Shown: piece by piece, positions 11,304-24,000 of the stretch
Layout of the letters: each line of letters begins with the position of its first letter
Position numbering within the stretch: the stretch's first letter is position 1
Assembly (NCBI GenBank): GCA_012845835.1
Contig: JABAKD010000021.1
Coordinates: 9,094,006 to 9,158,005, forward strand
DNA: 64,000 nt
Direction: 5' to 3'
Source: Undaria pinnatifida
Lineage: Eukaryota; Sar; Phaeophyceae; Laminariales; Alariaceae
Made by a program: the position numbers and the translations under genes
The notes under the pieces: model-generated
Seen by the model: only the letters and a program-made list of their open reading frames with translations
Told to the model about the DNA's origin: nothing
Database searches by the model: none

Positions 11304-12479
11304 ATGACTCGTTGCTTGCACGGCTCCTGCACGACGAAACCATCCTACAACGTCAAGGGGAGACAGACAGGGTTGTACTGCAAGCAACATGCTGATGACA
11401 GCATGATGCACGTTCGACGCGACATGCGCTGTGCACACTACTCTTGCACGACGCAACCGACCTTCAATATCGAGGGGAGCAAGTTTGCTGCTTACTGCAA
11501 GAAGCATGCCGAGGATGGCATGGTAGACGTCTACAACAAGCGTTGCTCGCACGATACCTGCTCGAAACGACCAGCATTCAACATCAAAGGCACCAAGACC
11601 GCGGCGTACTGCAAGCAACATGCTGACCATGGCATGGTAAATGTCTGCAGCCCGCATTGCGCAAGCGAATATTGCACGACACAGCCTTCTTTCAATTTTG
11701 AGGGAAGCGCGATTGCAGCTTTCTGCAGGAAGCACGCTGAGGATGGCATGGTAGACGTCTGCAACAAGCGTTGCTTGCACGCCACCTGCACAACGCGACC
11801 GACATTCAATGTCGAGGGGATACTAACGGCGGCGTACTGCAAACAGCATGCTGACGATGGCATGGTGAATGTTTGCAGCCCGCGCTGCGAAAGTGTATCT
11901 TGCACGACCCAGGCTACCTTCAACCTTGAGGGAAGCAAGATGCCAGCTTACTGCAGGAAACACGCTAAGCGTAACATGGTTGATGTATGCAGCAAGCGTT
12001 GTTCCCATGAGTCCTGTACGAAGCAACCCCATTTCAACAGCGAAGGCAGCAAATTAGCGGCTTATTGTAAGCAGCACGCCGACGCCGATATGATCAATGT
12101 TCGCCGGAAGCTTTGCGCATATGACTCTTGCTCGGGTTCACCGACGTTCAATTTTGGGGGAGTCAAGGGTGGGGTGTACTGCCGCAAACACGCCAAGGAT
12201 GGCATGGAAGACATCCACAGCAAGCGTTGCTCGCATGAATTCTGCACCACGCAGCCGAGGTGGGGTCGTTTGTCCGACCGTGCTGCCACTGCATGCTCTA
12301 ACCACAAGAGTGACATTTCCGGCAGTATTGCGGTCAACTTCAAACTAAGGTGCACGGTCAGAGGCTGTCACAAGGTATCGCGGTGGGGACTCCATGGAAA
12401 GCAACCTACGCACTGCCATGACCACGGTCCACTTGAAAACGGGCTCGTCTGTACTATGGTAACGGGTAGCAGGAAGTAA
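11304..12479 (+). CDS. EsV-1-7 repeat (cysteine-rich zinc-motif) protein
   Basis: An intact single-exon frame of 391 codons from the first ATG (11304) to TAA. It is a near-pure array of ten Cys/His units with first cysteines at residues 4, 43, 81, 119, 157, 195, 233, 271, 309 and 350. Units follow C-X4-C-X16-C-X2-H-X12, the EsV-1-7 pattern named after an Ectocarpus virus protein and found in the brown-algal developmental regulator IMMEDIATE UPRIGHT. Units 1-8 are close to each other and unit 10 has 15 rather than 16 residues in the middle spacer. The spacing suggests metal binding; the molecular role of the family is not settled. No signal peptide or membrane segment is apparent. Odd- and even-numbered units form two subtypes, implying growth by 228 bp dimers. 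Family assignment is strong, function is inference. Confidence 0.9.
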   Translation: MTRCLHGSCTTKPSYNVKGRQTGLYCKQHADDSMMHVRRDMRCAHYSCTTQPTFNIEGSKFAAYCKKHAEDGMVDVYNKRCSHDTCSKRPAFNIKGTKTAAYCKQHADHGMVNVCSPHCASEYCTTQPSFNFEGSAIAAFCRKHAEDGMVDVCNKRCLHATCTTRPTFNVEGILTAAYCKQHADDGMVNVCSPRCESVSCTTQATFNLEGSKMPAYCRKHAKRNMVDVCSKRCSHESCTKQPHFNSEGSKLAAYCKQHADADMINVRRKLCAYDSCSGSPTFNFGGVKGGVYCRKHAKDGMEDIHSKRCSHEFCTTQPRWGRLSDRAATACSNHKSDISGSIAVNFKLRCTVRGCHKVSRWGLHGKQPTHCHDHGPLENGLVCTMVTGSRK

Positions 12480-12591
12480 GACGGACCTTCTTATACGTTG
12501 ACACTCAGATCTTGCGTTCAACTCTTTCGAAACGAGCAGACGCACAGACGAGCTTGGGGTTGATTTCATCACCTCTGAAAACCTTCGATGG

Positions 12592-12593
<2 letters not shown>

Positions 12594-12623
<30 letters not shown>
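12594..12623 (+). repeat. Poly-G run of 30
   Basis: Thirty consecutive G about 115 bp downstream of the EsV-1-7 stop codon. It can form stacked quadruplex structures and is prone to replication slippage and sequencing error, so the exact length is uncertain. Confidence 0.8.
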
Positions 12624-12627
<4 letters not shown>

Positions 12628-15600
12628 CGAGACTTTGGGCTCAGGTGCTGGCTTGGAGTTGGTATCCTGACCGTTGTGATTCCATCGTTTGTCGTACTGT
12701 GCAATTCAAAATATGTTTCTTCTCGCTCCTTGGAGGGTGACAGAGGCGTGTCCGCCTACGACAACCGACAGGGTATCTGTCGATTCGTAACCCTTAGCGT
12801 GAACTCATTTTCCTGTTGGAAAACGTCCTATAAATCGGGCGCTCGCTTTGACACAGGTTCATGGCCAACCCTCCGGGTTATTCCGAAAGTTGTAGCTTAT
12901 GACGCCTACATCAGCAGACGTAGTCGGCATTTCGTGCTTAGATGCTCTGGCCGGTGTGGATGCGATTAGCACTCGCAACTGGCCAGGGCGACGTGTTTAA
13001 CTTCATGCCTGGGAGCGGCAACAAGGTGTCTTTCGATGGGTGGCGCTGAAAAATAACTGAAGTTACACAGCTTGATTTCATATATTCGGAGTCTGAAAGT
13101 ACTCATACACATATGATACTACTGCAGTGTTCTGCCATAGGGTCTTGATGCGACTCCTGCTACGATAAAAGAAAAACGCTACCGCCTACACACGGCGTAA
13201 CCCGTCTGCTTGACTGTTGTTTCTTCCTGGTGTACCGTTTTTCGTTGGTGGCGTATTGTTGTTTGTTCTGGCATTAACCTGTTCTCTGAGCCCTTTGCCA
13301 CAGACCCACCGCCTGCTGACCGCTGGGTGACTAACTGCTGTGCGCGATGATCTCAGAACAAGCACCAGTATCCGTTTTGCCGTCAATATGCATATCGAAA
13401 AATGGTAGACCTGGAGATGAATCGCTGATGTCCGCTGACAACCGCCGCGTATAGGATACGCTGAGAACGCAACGAGTGTGCGTATCACGCGCAGTACGTC
13501 TATATCACCTGCGTACGGCTGTCATATACTGTGACGTCATTCATGTTCCAACAAATGTGAAGTACGAAAATGTGAGCATTGAAATGCTTCTACATTTTTG
13601 TCCTGACGTGCTACGATGGGTGGCATTTTTTTGCTACCATATCTTGTGATTGGGATGTTCCTTGACCCCAAATCGTATCAATGTCAATATTTTCTTCAAA
13701 TTTGTGGGCCACGGGTTTGCTCATCGGGTTGCCTTATTGAGGGGGGTTATGGAGCTCCTCAAATAGAGAGCTTAATAAACAAAATGGTGCACCCCCGTAG
13801 GATTTGTCTACTCAGGTACGTGACGTCCAGCAAAGCTGTGTCTCGTTACAGCTATTTTCCTCGTGAATTCGCAATGTTTATCGATTGGTTGAATCGAATC
13901 AGCTCGGAACCGACCAGTTTGTGGTCCATATTTGTCGAAAACTCCTCCGTGTGGGTTTGGACGGTTTACAGGTCAATGCTTAAAGACTACTCCACGAGTC
14001 GTTAGTCACATCGACGCACGTCTGCAATACTAAGTATGGTCCCAAGGTTCATCTTCATCCAGGAAAGTCTCACAGCGAGCTTTGTTTGTAACCTTAGTCA
14101 CGATTTCTTCCGGCATTAGAGTCAATGACCTCGTGGCCGCTACTTCTATCGGCCAAAAACAAAAATGTACAGCATTCTTTGAAGTTCCAAGAAAACGAAT
14201 GCGCGTTGCTGTTGGCGGGTGTTTTGGGGCCAATTAGTGGCGTGCAACAGTACATCATCTTAGGATTGTTCGGGGGGATACATTTTACCTTTAAAATATC
14301 GAAAAAAATGACACTGCTTCAAAGTTGCAGTAATGGCCAATAAACTTAAAATATATCCCCATGTTATATTCTTGAAGATGTTGCCTGTGATCACGCACAT
14401 GTATGTGCCTCCGGTACTTGTCTCAGCCTCGGACTTTGCAACAAACGCTTAGCGGTAGTGTTTCGTCGTGGTACGCCGTCACTTGTGTATTCTGGCCGCC
14501 ATGTCGTCCAGATGTTCGCTCTCGAAAGGCGCAATATCCGTGTAGGGTATCGCCTGGGGTATTGGTCAGCCATAGTTGTCCTTTCAAATAGTTTCAACCT
14601 CAAACGAATAGCTGAAGAGCTGCCCAACTTAATTTATGCCGTTCGGCGGCGAAATCGCCCCATGGATATGGGCGTCTTATCCCGCAAACCGAGTGGGACA
14701 AGTTGCACGCCAACAATACTACAGCTCTATGATTTCCACCGCCACCTCCGTATTTTTTCTGTTTTCACGTTGTTTACGATGCTCTCTTTGTGGCGGGTAC
14801 TTGTATTAGGGTGAGAAAACGGTTTTGGTACACGGTAAAACACGTACGAACGTCAGAGAGAGGGAGGTGGTATTCAATACCCATGGGCAGTGCATGGTCG
14901 TAGTCGTGCCAACATTGAGAATCCCTTACACTACATTGCCGGGACGAGACCAGTCGGGCGTTCTCCGACCAGGCACGCGTTGGCTTCGCAGTAACAGTCC
15001 TGTCGTCACCTGCTTGGCGAGTCGCGTGGCGAGTTAACTCTATCTTACAAGTAGCAGTTTGTAAGGCGGACCTCGGAATGGTTTATGTACCTCAATGAAA
15101 TAGGGCTTGGGGTCACTATTCCGTGAAACGAGTTGACGAAGAGCGTACAGTATTCTCTGTCGTTGAACGGACGAGACTTGACGAGGTCTTGCCGGACTGC
15201 ACGTGGGGACCATCCACAGAGAGAGGGAGTAATTTGTTCGTATGACTTTGTTGTCGCGGGGAGGTGTTGGGAGTCCTGTGTGGCATGTTATCTATTTTCG
15301 TGTTTGGCTTGTGTGTGGGCACTTCATCAATAGTTTGCAGTGTGTGGGACGCCATGCCGGGGCGTCGCGACAAACCTTTCTAGTAGTCAAGTCGTGCACA
15401 GAATACCTCGCGTCTTCGACCTGCATTGCATTCAACAAACGTATTTGGTCAGTTTTGCCAGATACCTATCTTCTATACGGGACAAGAGGTGCGGGGGGTG
15501 GCGGGGGGTAAACGCTCCCTAGGTTTTGGACGTTAGAAACGGGGTGGATATGGGAGGTGTGGAAGAGGGGGAAAGACGCGATGAGGTTCCGGGCGATAGG

Positions 15601-15960
15601 GTTTTGAGAATGGAGGGGAGATGACGGACTATCCTCCTTCCTACGGGATCTTTGGAAATTAAATGATGATTTCATAAATATGCGGTGACTTGGTCCTCGA
15701 CGTAGACACGTTTGTCTATGTCACGCATGATCGAATATTTACAAGGCGATTTACTCTTGCGTCAAAATCGTAAGGCACGGTTACCCCCCGCCTGCCGTGC
15801 CTTCCGATTTCTACGTTGAAACAATGGTGGATAAGGGAGGTGTTGGAAAGGAGCGAGGACACGAGATCGTGGGGGAGAGGGGTCGAGATTCGGGTGTGAA
15901 GAGCACGACAAGGTTGAAGTCGTCAGTAGTTTTCTCAGTAGGTGGTTGCTTGAAACAACA
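12624..15960. other. Intergenic stretch, no gene seen
   Basis: No family recognised in any frame. From about 15480 the plus strand becomes G-rich and leads into the G-run array that follows. Confidence 0.45.
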
Positions 15961-16009
15961 TTCCAGGTAGGGAGGGATCGAAAAATTACAGCGGGGAGTT
16001 ACGTTTAGA

Positions 16010-17860
16010 AGGAGGGCGGGGGGGGGGACGGGCGGGGGGGGGGGGGGACGTTTAGATAATGTTCACCAGCGGCCTATTCGTGTGTGTAGGGGGCGGAGCG
16101 GGTGGTTGAAAAGTGGCAAGGGCTCGAGGAGGTTTTAGCAGGGAACGGTTTTACTTTAATTGTGGTGTGCAGCACACGGCAAAGTTTAAGTCGACAAGCG
16201 TTGCGGTGGGGAGGTGGGGTTAACATCAATACAGGGTTGGGGTATAATATTTCAGCGGGGGGTGATGTTTTCAAGGGGGTGGATGATTTGATACGGCATA
16301 TTGTGGGCTAGTATCAGCGGAACACATAACATTGCGTACCTCACTCGCAAAGGACGTCAGATAACCAATAATTCACGGCTAGGTCACCTCTGATTTGAAC
16401 ATGGGGGGGCGTCATCCTTCAGCCACATCTTAAAGCTAGTGTCCTTGTTTCAATCGTCAAGCGTTTCAGGGGCGTGGGGAGGGTTTGGGGGGATTATTTA
16501 TATCGTATATCCTTTGGCATAGTGTATCGGGGGAGGGGCTGTATATACCTTGATTCAGGGTGTCGGAGGGGGGAGACTGGATTATGTATTCGTGTGGGGG
16601 TGTACTGCGATAACCCTCAAACAGTCTACAGGGGAGGGGGCGATATCACGCTTGATACGGTATCAAAGTGGGAGGAGGTATGTCACCCCTCGTAGAGCTC
16701 ATCGGTGGGGGGGGGGGGTGTATCACCCTCGATACATTTTCAAAGGGGCTATATTTTGCCTTTAATTCGGCTGTTTGAGCGGTAGTCGGGGGGCTAAATG
16801 ATTTGGGGAAGGATATATTCCACGGAGGTTGACGTTTTTCAAGGGGGTGTCCGAATATTTGAGGGGGGTTGATACGTTGGAGGACGGGGCGATATAGTTC
16901 AGGGGAGGATGATACGCTTCGGGGGGGGTTAATATATTTTCGGGTAATATGATAAATTACTGGGGAACGCCAATTTTAGGAGGTGATGTATCACCCGTGA
17001 TATACACGTGATACAGTGTATCAGGGAGAGGGTGCTGTAGCACCCGTAATACAGATTATCGGGGGGGGGGGGGATATATCACCGTTGATATCATCGTTTA
17101 TAATATACAAGGGGTCATCACCCGCCATGAATTATCCGGCTACATTATTCTTTTGCACATTGTATCGGGGGGGGGGGGGGGGGGGGGCGGTATCACCGGT
17201 GATAGTATACAACAGTCCGCTCAAGTATATCACCCCCCCCCTGAAATGTACCATCCCCCCTGAAAAATCTAGATGTATCACCCTTGATGCAGTATATCGG
17301 GGGGGGGGGTATATCAACCCTGATCGGGGTATATCACCGTGGGAAGTGTACCTCCACCCGCTGAATTATATCTTTCCACCGTGAAATGTACCACCCCCCC
17401 TGAAATATGCGTCCACATCCCCCTTGATACAGTGTCTCGGGGATGACTATATTACCCTTGATACAGGATATCGGGGGGGGGGGCTAAATCAATGTTGATT
17501 ATATACTACCACCCGCGAAAATATATCATCCCCCCTGAAATTTATCACCCCCCCCTGATAAATGGGGCTATATCACCTGTATCGACGGGGGCAATATCAC
17601 GGCCGATACAGTTTATCGGGCGGCGGGGTTCAATAACCGTTGATAGTATACTACCACCGACTCAAATACTTGACCCCCCTATGAAAATGTATCACCCCCC
17701 CTTAAAATATCCCGCTTTATTACTCTTTTTTTAACGTGTCGTGGGGGCTATAGCACCCCTTACACATCATGTCTGGGGGGCAACGGGCTTTATCGCCGTT
17801 ACTTGTATACTAACACCGGCTGAAGTAAATGATCCCCCCCTGCAACATATTATCCTTGTG
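16010..17860 (+). repeat. G-run / ATCACC dyad minisatellite array
   Basis: Recurring degenerate unit of the form TATCACCCTTGATACAGT followed by ATATC and a run of 7-22 G (clear cases near 17038, 17276, 17426, 17450 and 17570). It is interspersed with the opposite-sense word CCCCCCTGAAATGTATCA. ATCACC...TGAT is a small dyad, and ATCACCGGTGAT near 17190 is a perfect palindrome. Both G-runs and C-runs occur on the same strand. No coding potential. Confidence 0.75.
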
Positions 17861-17864
17861 GTTG

Positions 17865-18550
17865 AAAAAGATACTGTCTGTAGTGGTACTCCGAGTGGGG
17901 GGTGCGTGGTCGGTCGGTGTTGGGGAACGTGCTCCTCACCGGTTCCGGTGTCTCTAATTGGTCTCTCCCTATGCCTCGCTCGATAGACTCGAAGCATATT
18001 CAATATTACCTCTGCTTCGAACTCTAAAGTATATTCAAAGCAAAGCAAGACAGCGTGGAGCAGGGTTGTGCTCAAAGTAGAGCAGGGTGGTAAATAGATG
18101 AGGAGCGTCCTTCTTGTCCCATCATCGTTACCTACATTACCGCCCATCTAAGATGGCCTTGACGCGAATGTGACATCAAATATCACGTGGTTTCGCGCCA
18201 ACCATCACATGGTTTCACGTCGGATCTGTGAACTGTCCTTCAACGGAGGGCAGTCCATTCCAAAGGGTCGACCTGAATGGTCGTAGATGCAGATCACCTG
18301 GCAACCAAAGGATGACGACAAAACACCCAGAATTAAAACGGGGATCAAAAGATGCGGCTTGTCGAAACAAACGAAATTGAGGCTAAAGATTGCCCCACAC
18401 CTCGTAATAATGCGCCTAAAACGCTTCATTGCAAGATGTACAACCTTATGGAGCACACAACCGTGACAGCTCGGGAAAGGGTATGTATCTACGATATACC
18501 AGTAGCAATCGGCCAACGAAAACACGAAGGGCGCGGCCACTGAGCGCAAG
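17865..18550. other. Intergenic stretch, no gene seen
   Basis: No gene. Two similar 20-odd bp words containing ATCACRTGGTTTC lie at 18180-18222. Confidence 0.4.
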
Positions 18551-18559
18551 GGTGCATAG

Positions 18560-21070
18560 GGGGGCCGAAATAGGATAATTAAGACGCGAAAACGATGTCA
18601 GACGAACAGAAGGGAACACGTGTCACGCTGTTCAGGCCAGACAAGGTTACGGCCTGAAGCTTAGTGTCAAAGGGGCTGGAGGTAGGGCTATTGGCCGAAA
18701 GACACGAGAAAAATCTAGGAATGCTGCTGAAAAGAACGTCAGAATCCGCCACGTTGGACATGCAAAGTTGACGTGGGGCGAACAGTCAGACGATGGAAAA
18801 GAAGCAACCAAGACGCGAAGAAGTGTTTAGACGTCGGGCTGTCGGTTGAAAGGCAAAACAGCAAGAGCATAAAATGATAGAAAACAAAAAACACCGCTTG
18901 GACCAATGTCAGGGTGCGGGAGGTTGCACATGGAAAGCTGACGTGGGACTGTTAGTCGAAAGGCGAAACCATAAAGAACAAGAACGTTGAGGTGTAACGA
19001 AAGCAGAGAGGCCGTAATGGGGGCCCTAGGATGCTATCATAAGGCCCTTGGACAAAGTGTAGAACGGAAAACCGAGGCAACTAAAAAAAATCGCGGAAAC
19101 GCACACAACACCTAAACAGTGGCACATACACTACCAAAATCGTGGTACCGGAGTCGGGTATTAGACGCCAGAAAGCTGAACCGATGGGCAACAGTGGAGT
19201 ACGCTGAGCAGATTTCTGGGTACAGTGCCTGGAAAACGGGAAGAAATACGTGGTGAGGTCACCTAGCCTAAGCAATACGCAAACGTAGACAAAGGAAAAC
19301 GGAAGGTACTATCGGAAGCCGGAAAGAGAGTCGACATATAACACATTAAGAGGCTAACTAATACCGGCAACAATGCCGGCAAACGTAGCGAGGCTATTCA
19401 ACGAGAACAATAATAGCCAACAATGGGGTCAAAAAGAAGATAACCATTGAGCTCGAAGCAACGCTGGAAGTGTCTAGCTCCAGGACGAACGTGGGGAACA
19501 GAGAAGACAATATAACGATAGCCGCAGGAAGGTACTATACGTCGGGAACACGGTGTCGTCAACGTGGAGAAACCCTTTGAAGGTAACCAAGGAAGTTTCA
19601 CGGAAAAACAGAAAGTAGGCAAATCGTGTCATTAGCACCGTACTGCAGCCTGAAACATAAAATGATGATCCATAGCAGAGGACCTTGAAATACTTGTTTC
19701 AGAAACCGAGAAACACACAACGGCAAACATGGTATAAAGTTAAACAACTAGGGCACAAGTTCAAGATCAAGGCAACCACGGAGATCGATAAAAAACGAAC
19801 AAATGCCATGCTATGAATGCATACTACTACATTAAAACGTTTTTAGAACCTCAATGATACTCAGACTGCAAAGGGGTACTTTGGGTGGCCACGAGGCGAT
19901 GACGCTGACTACACTGATACCTACTCTGTAGAAGTGTACTGAGACAGTAGGGTTCAAAGCCAATACACACACTTGGCCTTCACGAACAAATTTTTGCAGA
20001 AGAAGCGAGAGAAGGTTACTATGGTCGGTCGTTAGCTTCGCACAGCGATAACCACTAAAAAACAACTGATCTGATACATGCGTTGCATGAACGCGAAATG
20101 AAAGGGGAAGACAATAAGTTCTGGAAATGCTCGCACGACAGAGGCGGAAGGCAATACGTTCCGAACATGCACGTACACTGCAAAGATGGGAGGACATCCG
20201 TTGCCATTCTGCACAATGTGCCAAGGGGAAGAAAAATAGTATATGGAACTACTACAATGTTTCCCAAATTATACTGTGAGAACGGCGAGCCCCAACAGAA
20301 CGGAAGACCAAGAAATTCTGCGAAAGAACACGTACGCACATGGTCCCGACCAACTCTCGGATGAAAAGGAATCAGACGAAACTGTGTTGGAGGTCACGGC
20401 CTGATACCTTAAGCCGGACAGGGGGGGGGGGGAGTTGAGTACTCAGGCTAATGAGGATCAAGCGAAAAAAACATGGCTTCGGGGGTTTATGGCATAAAAA
20501 CGCTTAGAGGGGGGGTTCGTGAACAAACGACTGGTCCGAAAATACTTGCACAAAGTTGATGTCGCTCAACTATGAAAATTTGGCCTAATACAGAGCCATT
20601 TATTACTACTGGGAGCTAAACAGCGAACAACAGGGGAAATCAAACGCAAAAGCGCATGGATGTGCAACCGAGAAGAAAGGACTTGTGCAGGGCAATATGA
20701 CGGAAACAAGGTGGACGGAACTTCTCAAAAAGCACCAACGGCGTGCGTGTGCAGAATACAGGGGAAGGGCCAGAGAACATATACCACAGTGCGTGGTATA
20801 GGAAAATAATACGACGCCTCAATAAGCACCTATGGCGTGCGTAGTGCAAAAGCTGAGGAAGGGCTAATACATATATGCCATAGCGGTAGAAAACAAAAAC
20901 GACGCCTAAATACGTACCAATGACGTAGGTAGCACAAAACGCAGTAGAATAGCCAAGATAAGCATAGCCCGGCTGGTTTAGAGCCATATAAGACTCCCAA
21001 ATATGCACCTGTTTCGTACGGAGTGCATACAGCCAGGGAACGGCCAACCAAAACAAAGTCGACAGTATTC
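18560..21070. repeat. Long degenerate tandem arrays
   Basis: Words recur in order with heavy divergence. GGGCTRTYGGYYGAAAGRC appears near 18690, 18836 and 18954. A clearer sub-array has CACCWAYGGCGTGCG-like words at 20732, 20826, 20914 and 21005 (spacings about 94, 88, 91 bp). The long open frame on the minus strand at 20640-21398 comes from this array and matches nothing. Confidence 0.55.
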
Positions 21071-24000
21071 CGCGGGCCGAGAAACAAGGGTAAGCTAAAC
21101 CGACGACAGGAAAAGAAACAAAAAACAACAAGTTTGACGCTAAGTTACGAAAACAGGGCAGGCTAAACAGGAAGGAATAGGAAGACGAAACCATAAAAAA
21201 AATTACCCTCGTTAGGAAAATGGGACGAGATAAACCTGTCGCTGGGAGGCCAGAGTAGCACACTATCACAAGCACGCAAACTACGTGCTGGTCAAACATG
21301 TGACAACCCGAAAAATCAAGAGAAATAATTGACACCTTCAAACTTACTGATAAAAAACAGTCAAACACGAATGATAAAAACAACGACTCCATGCGCACAA
21401 AACAATCCCGTGAGGAAATTCAAGAAGAAACTCAAGGAACATGGTTAGGGAAAGTAACAACAAGACAAAAGGGTGAGTGCGACTCAACGCCATAATACCC
21501 TGGCTGCAGATATCTCTGTTGCGTGGCGTTGTAGACTCGTCGATTCGTAGATGGTGCTCCGGGAAGATGTGCGGTGTACACGCCGTAGGTTGATCCTGGA
21601 ACAGGATGTTGTATGGTCGGAAGAAAATCCGATGAAACGCAGCTGGTGGTCATATTGGGGTGTGCTGCAGCGCTCCGATCGCGAGACGGTCACGTCGTGG
21701 TGTTCGCGGAGGATGCGGTAGGAGCGCTGGAGACGGATGATCGTCCGGTAAACGCGTGGAAAAGCTCCGAGCACGAATCAGTGAGAGTAGGGTGTTCGTG
21801 GATGAATCCGTAGGAGCTCTGTGACGGTGGAAAACGCGGCTGTAGTCGCTCCATATGGTTCGTTGAAGATAGTGTCAGGTCGCGTACCCCGTGGTGAAAC
21901 GTGCGTGTTCCGAGGGGTGCATGTAGACGCTGTAATAATCATTTACAGTGGGCCAGTGGAGATGCCTGCGTTGCTCGTGGTGGCGGAGTTAGCCTTTTAC
22001 CCGGGGAGGATAATGGCCCGGGAGCTGAAATGGACTGTAGAGAAGGTCCGAAGTAGCGGAATCCAGCGGTGATGCCGGGGGCGGTTAGTAGCGGTCCGAA
22101 GGAGCCGGCCTACCGGCGCGGTGGCTGCAGGAGTCGGCGAAATATGTACCAGCTCATCGGCGCGGTGGCTGCAAAAGTTAGTGAAACACTTCCCAACTGG
22201 TCGGAGGTAATAGTGGCGACGATGCCGGGGCCGGTAGTAGTAGCCGGAAAGACATATGCCTTTTGTTGTTTGCAATGGCGTGAAGGGGAAAGACATCGAA
22301 TGAAGTAGTCGCGGAAGACGGAGGTTGAGCTCAAGTGAAAGGTGGAGCTCTGACGAAGGTGGAGCTCTGGTAGCGAAGCTTAGGTGACGACACGTGACGA
22401 CGAATCTCCATGCACGAGAAGCTATGGTCGCGATGCGTTAGTAACAACTAAGATCTGTCGAAGATGGAGCTCTGAAAAAGGTTAACCTCTCCTCGTGAAG
22501 ATCGAGGAACGACGAAGCTCTGGTGAACGGTGAAATTCCCGTTGAGTTGGAGCTCTGGTCGCAAAGCAAACGTGACGACGAAGCTCTGGTCGTGGTGGTC
22601 GCGCGGCAGTGGGCGGCTTCGATAGTCTTGCAAGTGTAGCCACAGGTACAGGCGAGAAACGTCGTAGTCAGAAGCGCTGTCCACAGTTTCCAGCGGCGGC
22701 GGTGGAGCGATGGCGGCTCTGGGAAAATAATGGTCCGACGAAGAATGACGAGGGTCAAAAATGGAGGCGTCAATGATGGGCGTTTGGGGAGAACGAAGGA
22801 CGGCCTGAAAGCTGATCCAGGAGGAGCGCCAGCATCCTCGGAGCCCCTCCCGGAGCTGGCTAGGGAACCGGTGTCAATATCGTGGTTCAAAACAGACCCG
22901 ACAGAGCTTTGAGGGCGAAGAAGGTGTCGATGGTGTTTTGGTATGCTCCGCAACTGTAGGTTGCGGAAGGTATAATCATCGAGACGAGCTGGTGCATGGG
23001 GACCAAAGGTAAAGGGTTTGAGCCAACCCAAGTCGATGCCTAACTTAGGATGTGCACGGTGTGCAAGTCGCCGGTGGGTTGGGGCGGATAGTGACGGTGA
23101 GTCGAAAGGAAGGGGGAACTAGCCAACCTGAAACCATATCGGGATGGGATGCTCGCATCGTTCGACGTGCGCAGCAAAGAGACCATGGAAGGGCCCGATT
23201 TCTGTCAAAAAACTTGCCCCATACGTACCAGGCTGTGGAGATTATAGAGCCCGCGAGAATAAACTATAAATAACTCGGAAAAAGGAGAGCGGTGAAATGG
23301 TAGAGGTGGTGGGGCGATGAGGAGAGGGAGCGAGTGCACCCAAACCGATACTCGGTTCGAAAGGCTAACACCCGGAAATATTAGGAACTTCAACTCACAA
23401 CGTGTGAGCGGCGGAACGTGGTGGTGGGTTGAGAGGGACTGGACAACGATCCCACCAAAGCTGATGCCCGGCTCGGAGAGGGCGTAACCGGAAAATAATA
23501 AAACTACACGCTATGAAGTTAAACTATTTAAAAAAGTTAAGGTAGCGACAGTGGCGTCACCGACGTGCCTTATGGGACGGGCAGGGGACACCTAAGTTCC
23601 GGTGGTGAAGCAAAAAAGTAGTCGTGGCAAAAGGGGGCAGCGGTGTTAATGTCGCACACTTGTCTCGTGGGACGGATGGGAATCGGCGCCGTTGGGTTGG
23701 AGGGGATCTGTTCGGTGTTCACTGGCAACCGAAACAAAAACGGTCGATGGTTGGAAACGAATGACACGTACCGCAAACAAATCAGAAAAAACACACTGGG
23801 GAATAGGACGATGTGGTGGAGAACCAAGGTGGATATGAGAAAGGCAATATAGACGGTAGCATTGACGCGCGAGCGCCGGTGAACCGTTGTTGGGAAGGTC
23901 CTCTGTTGTTGTGCCGTCGAGGAAAGCCAAAGGGCCGTTGGTGGCAATGGATTGGGTTAAAGGGGCGGTAGGTAAATAATTGGGTCGCGAGCAATAAGCC

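Noticed and set aside
20640-21398. 252-codon minus-strand frame, hydrophobic
   Set aside because: Runs across the about 90 bp degenerate tandem array. The repeat explains both length and composition.
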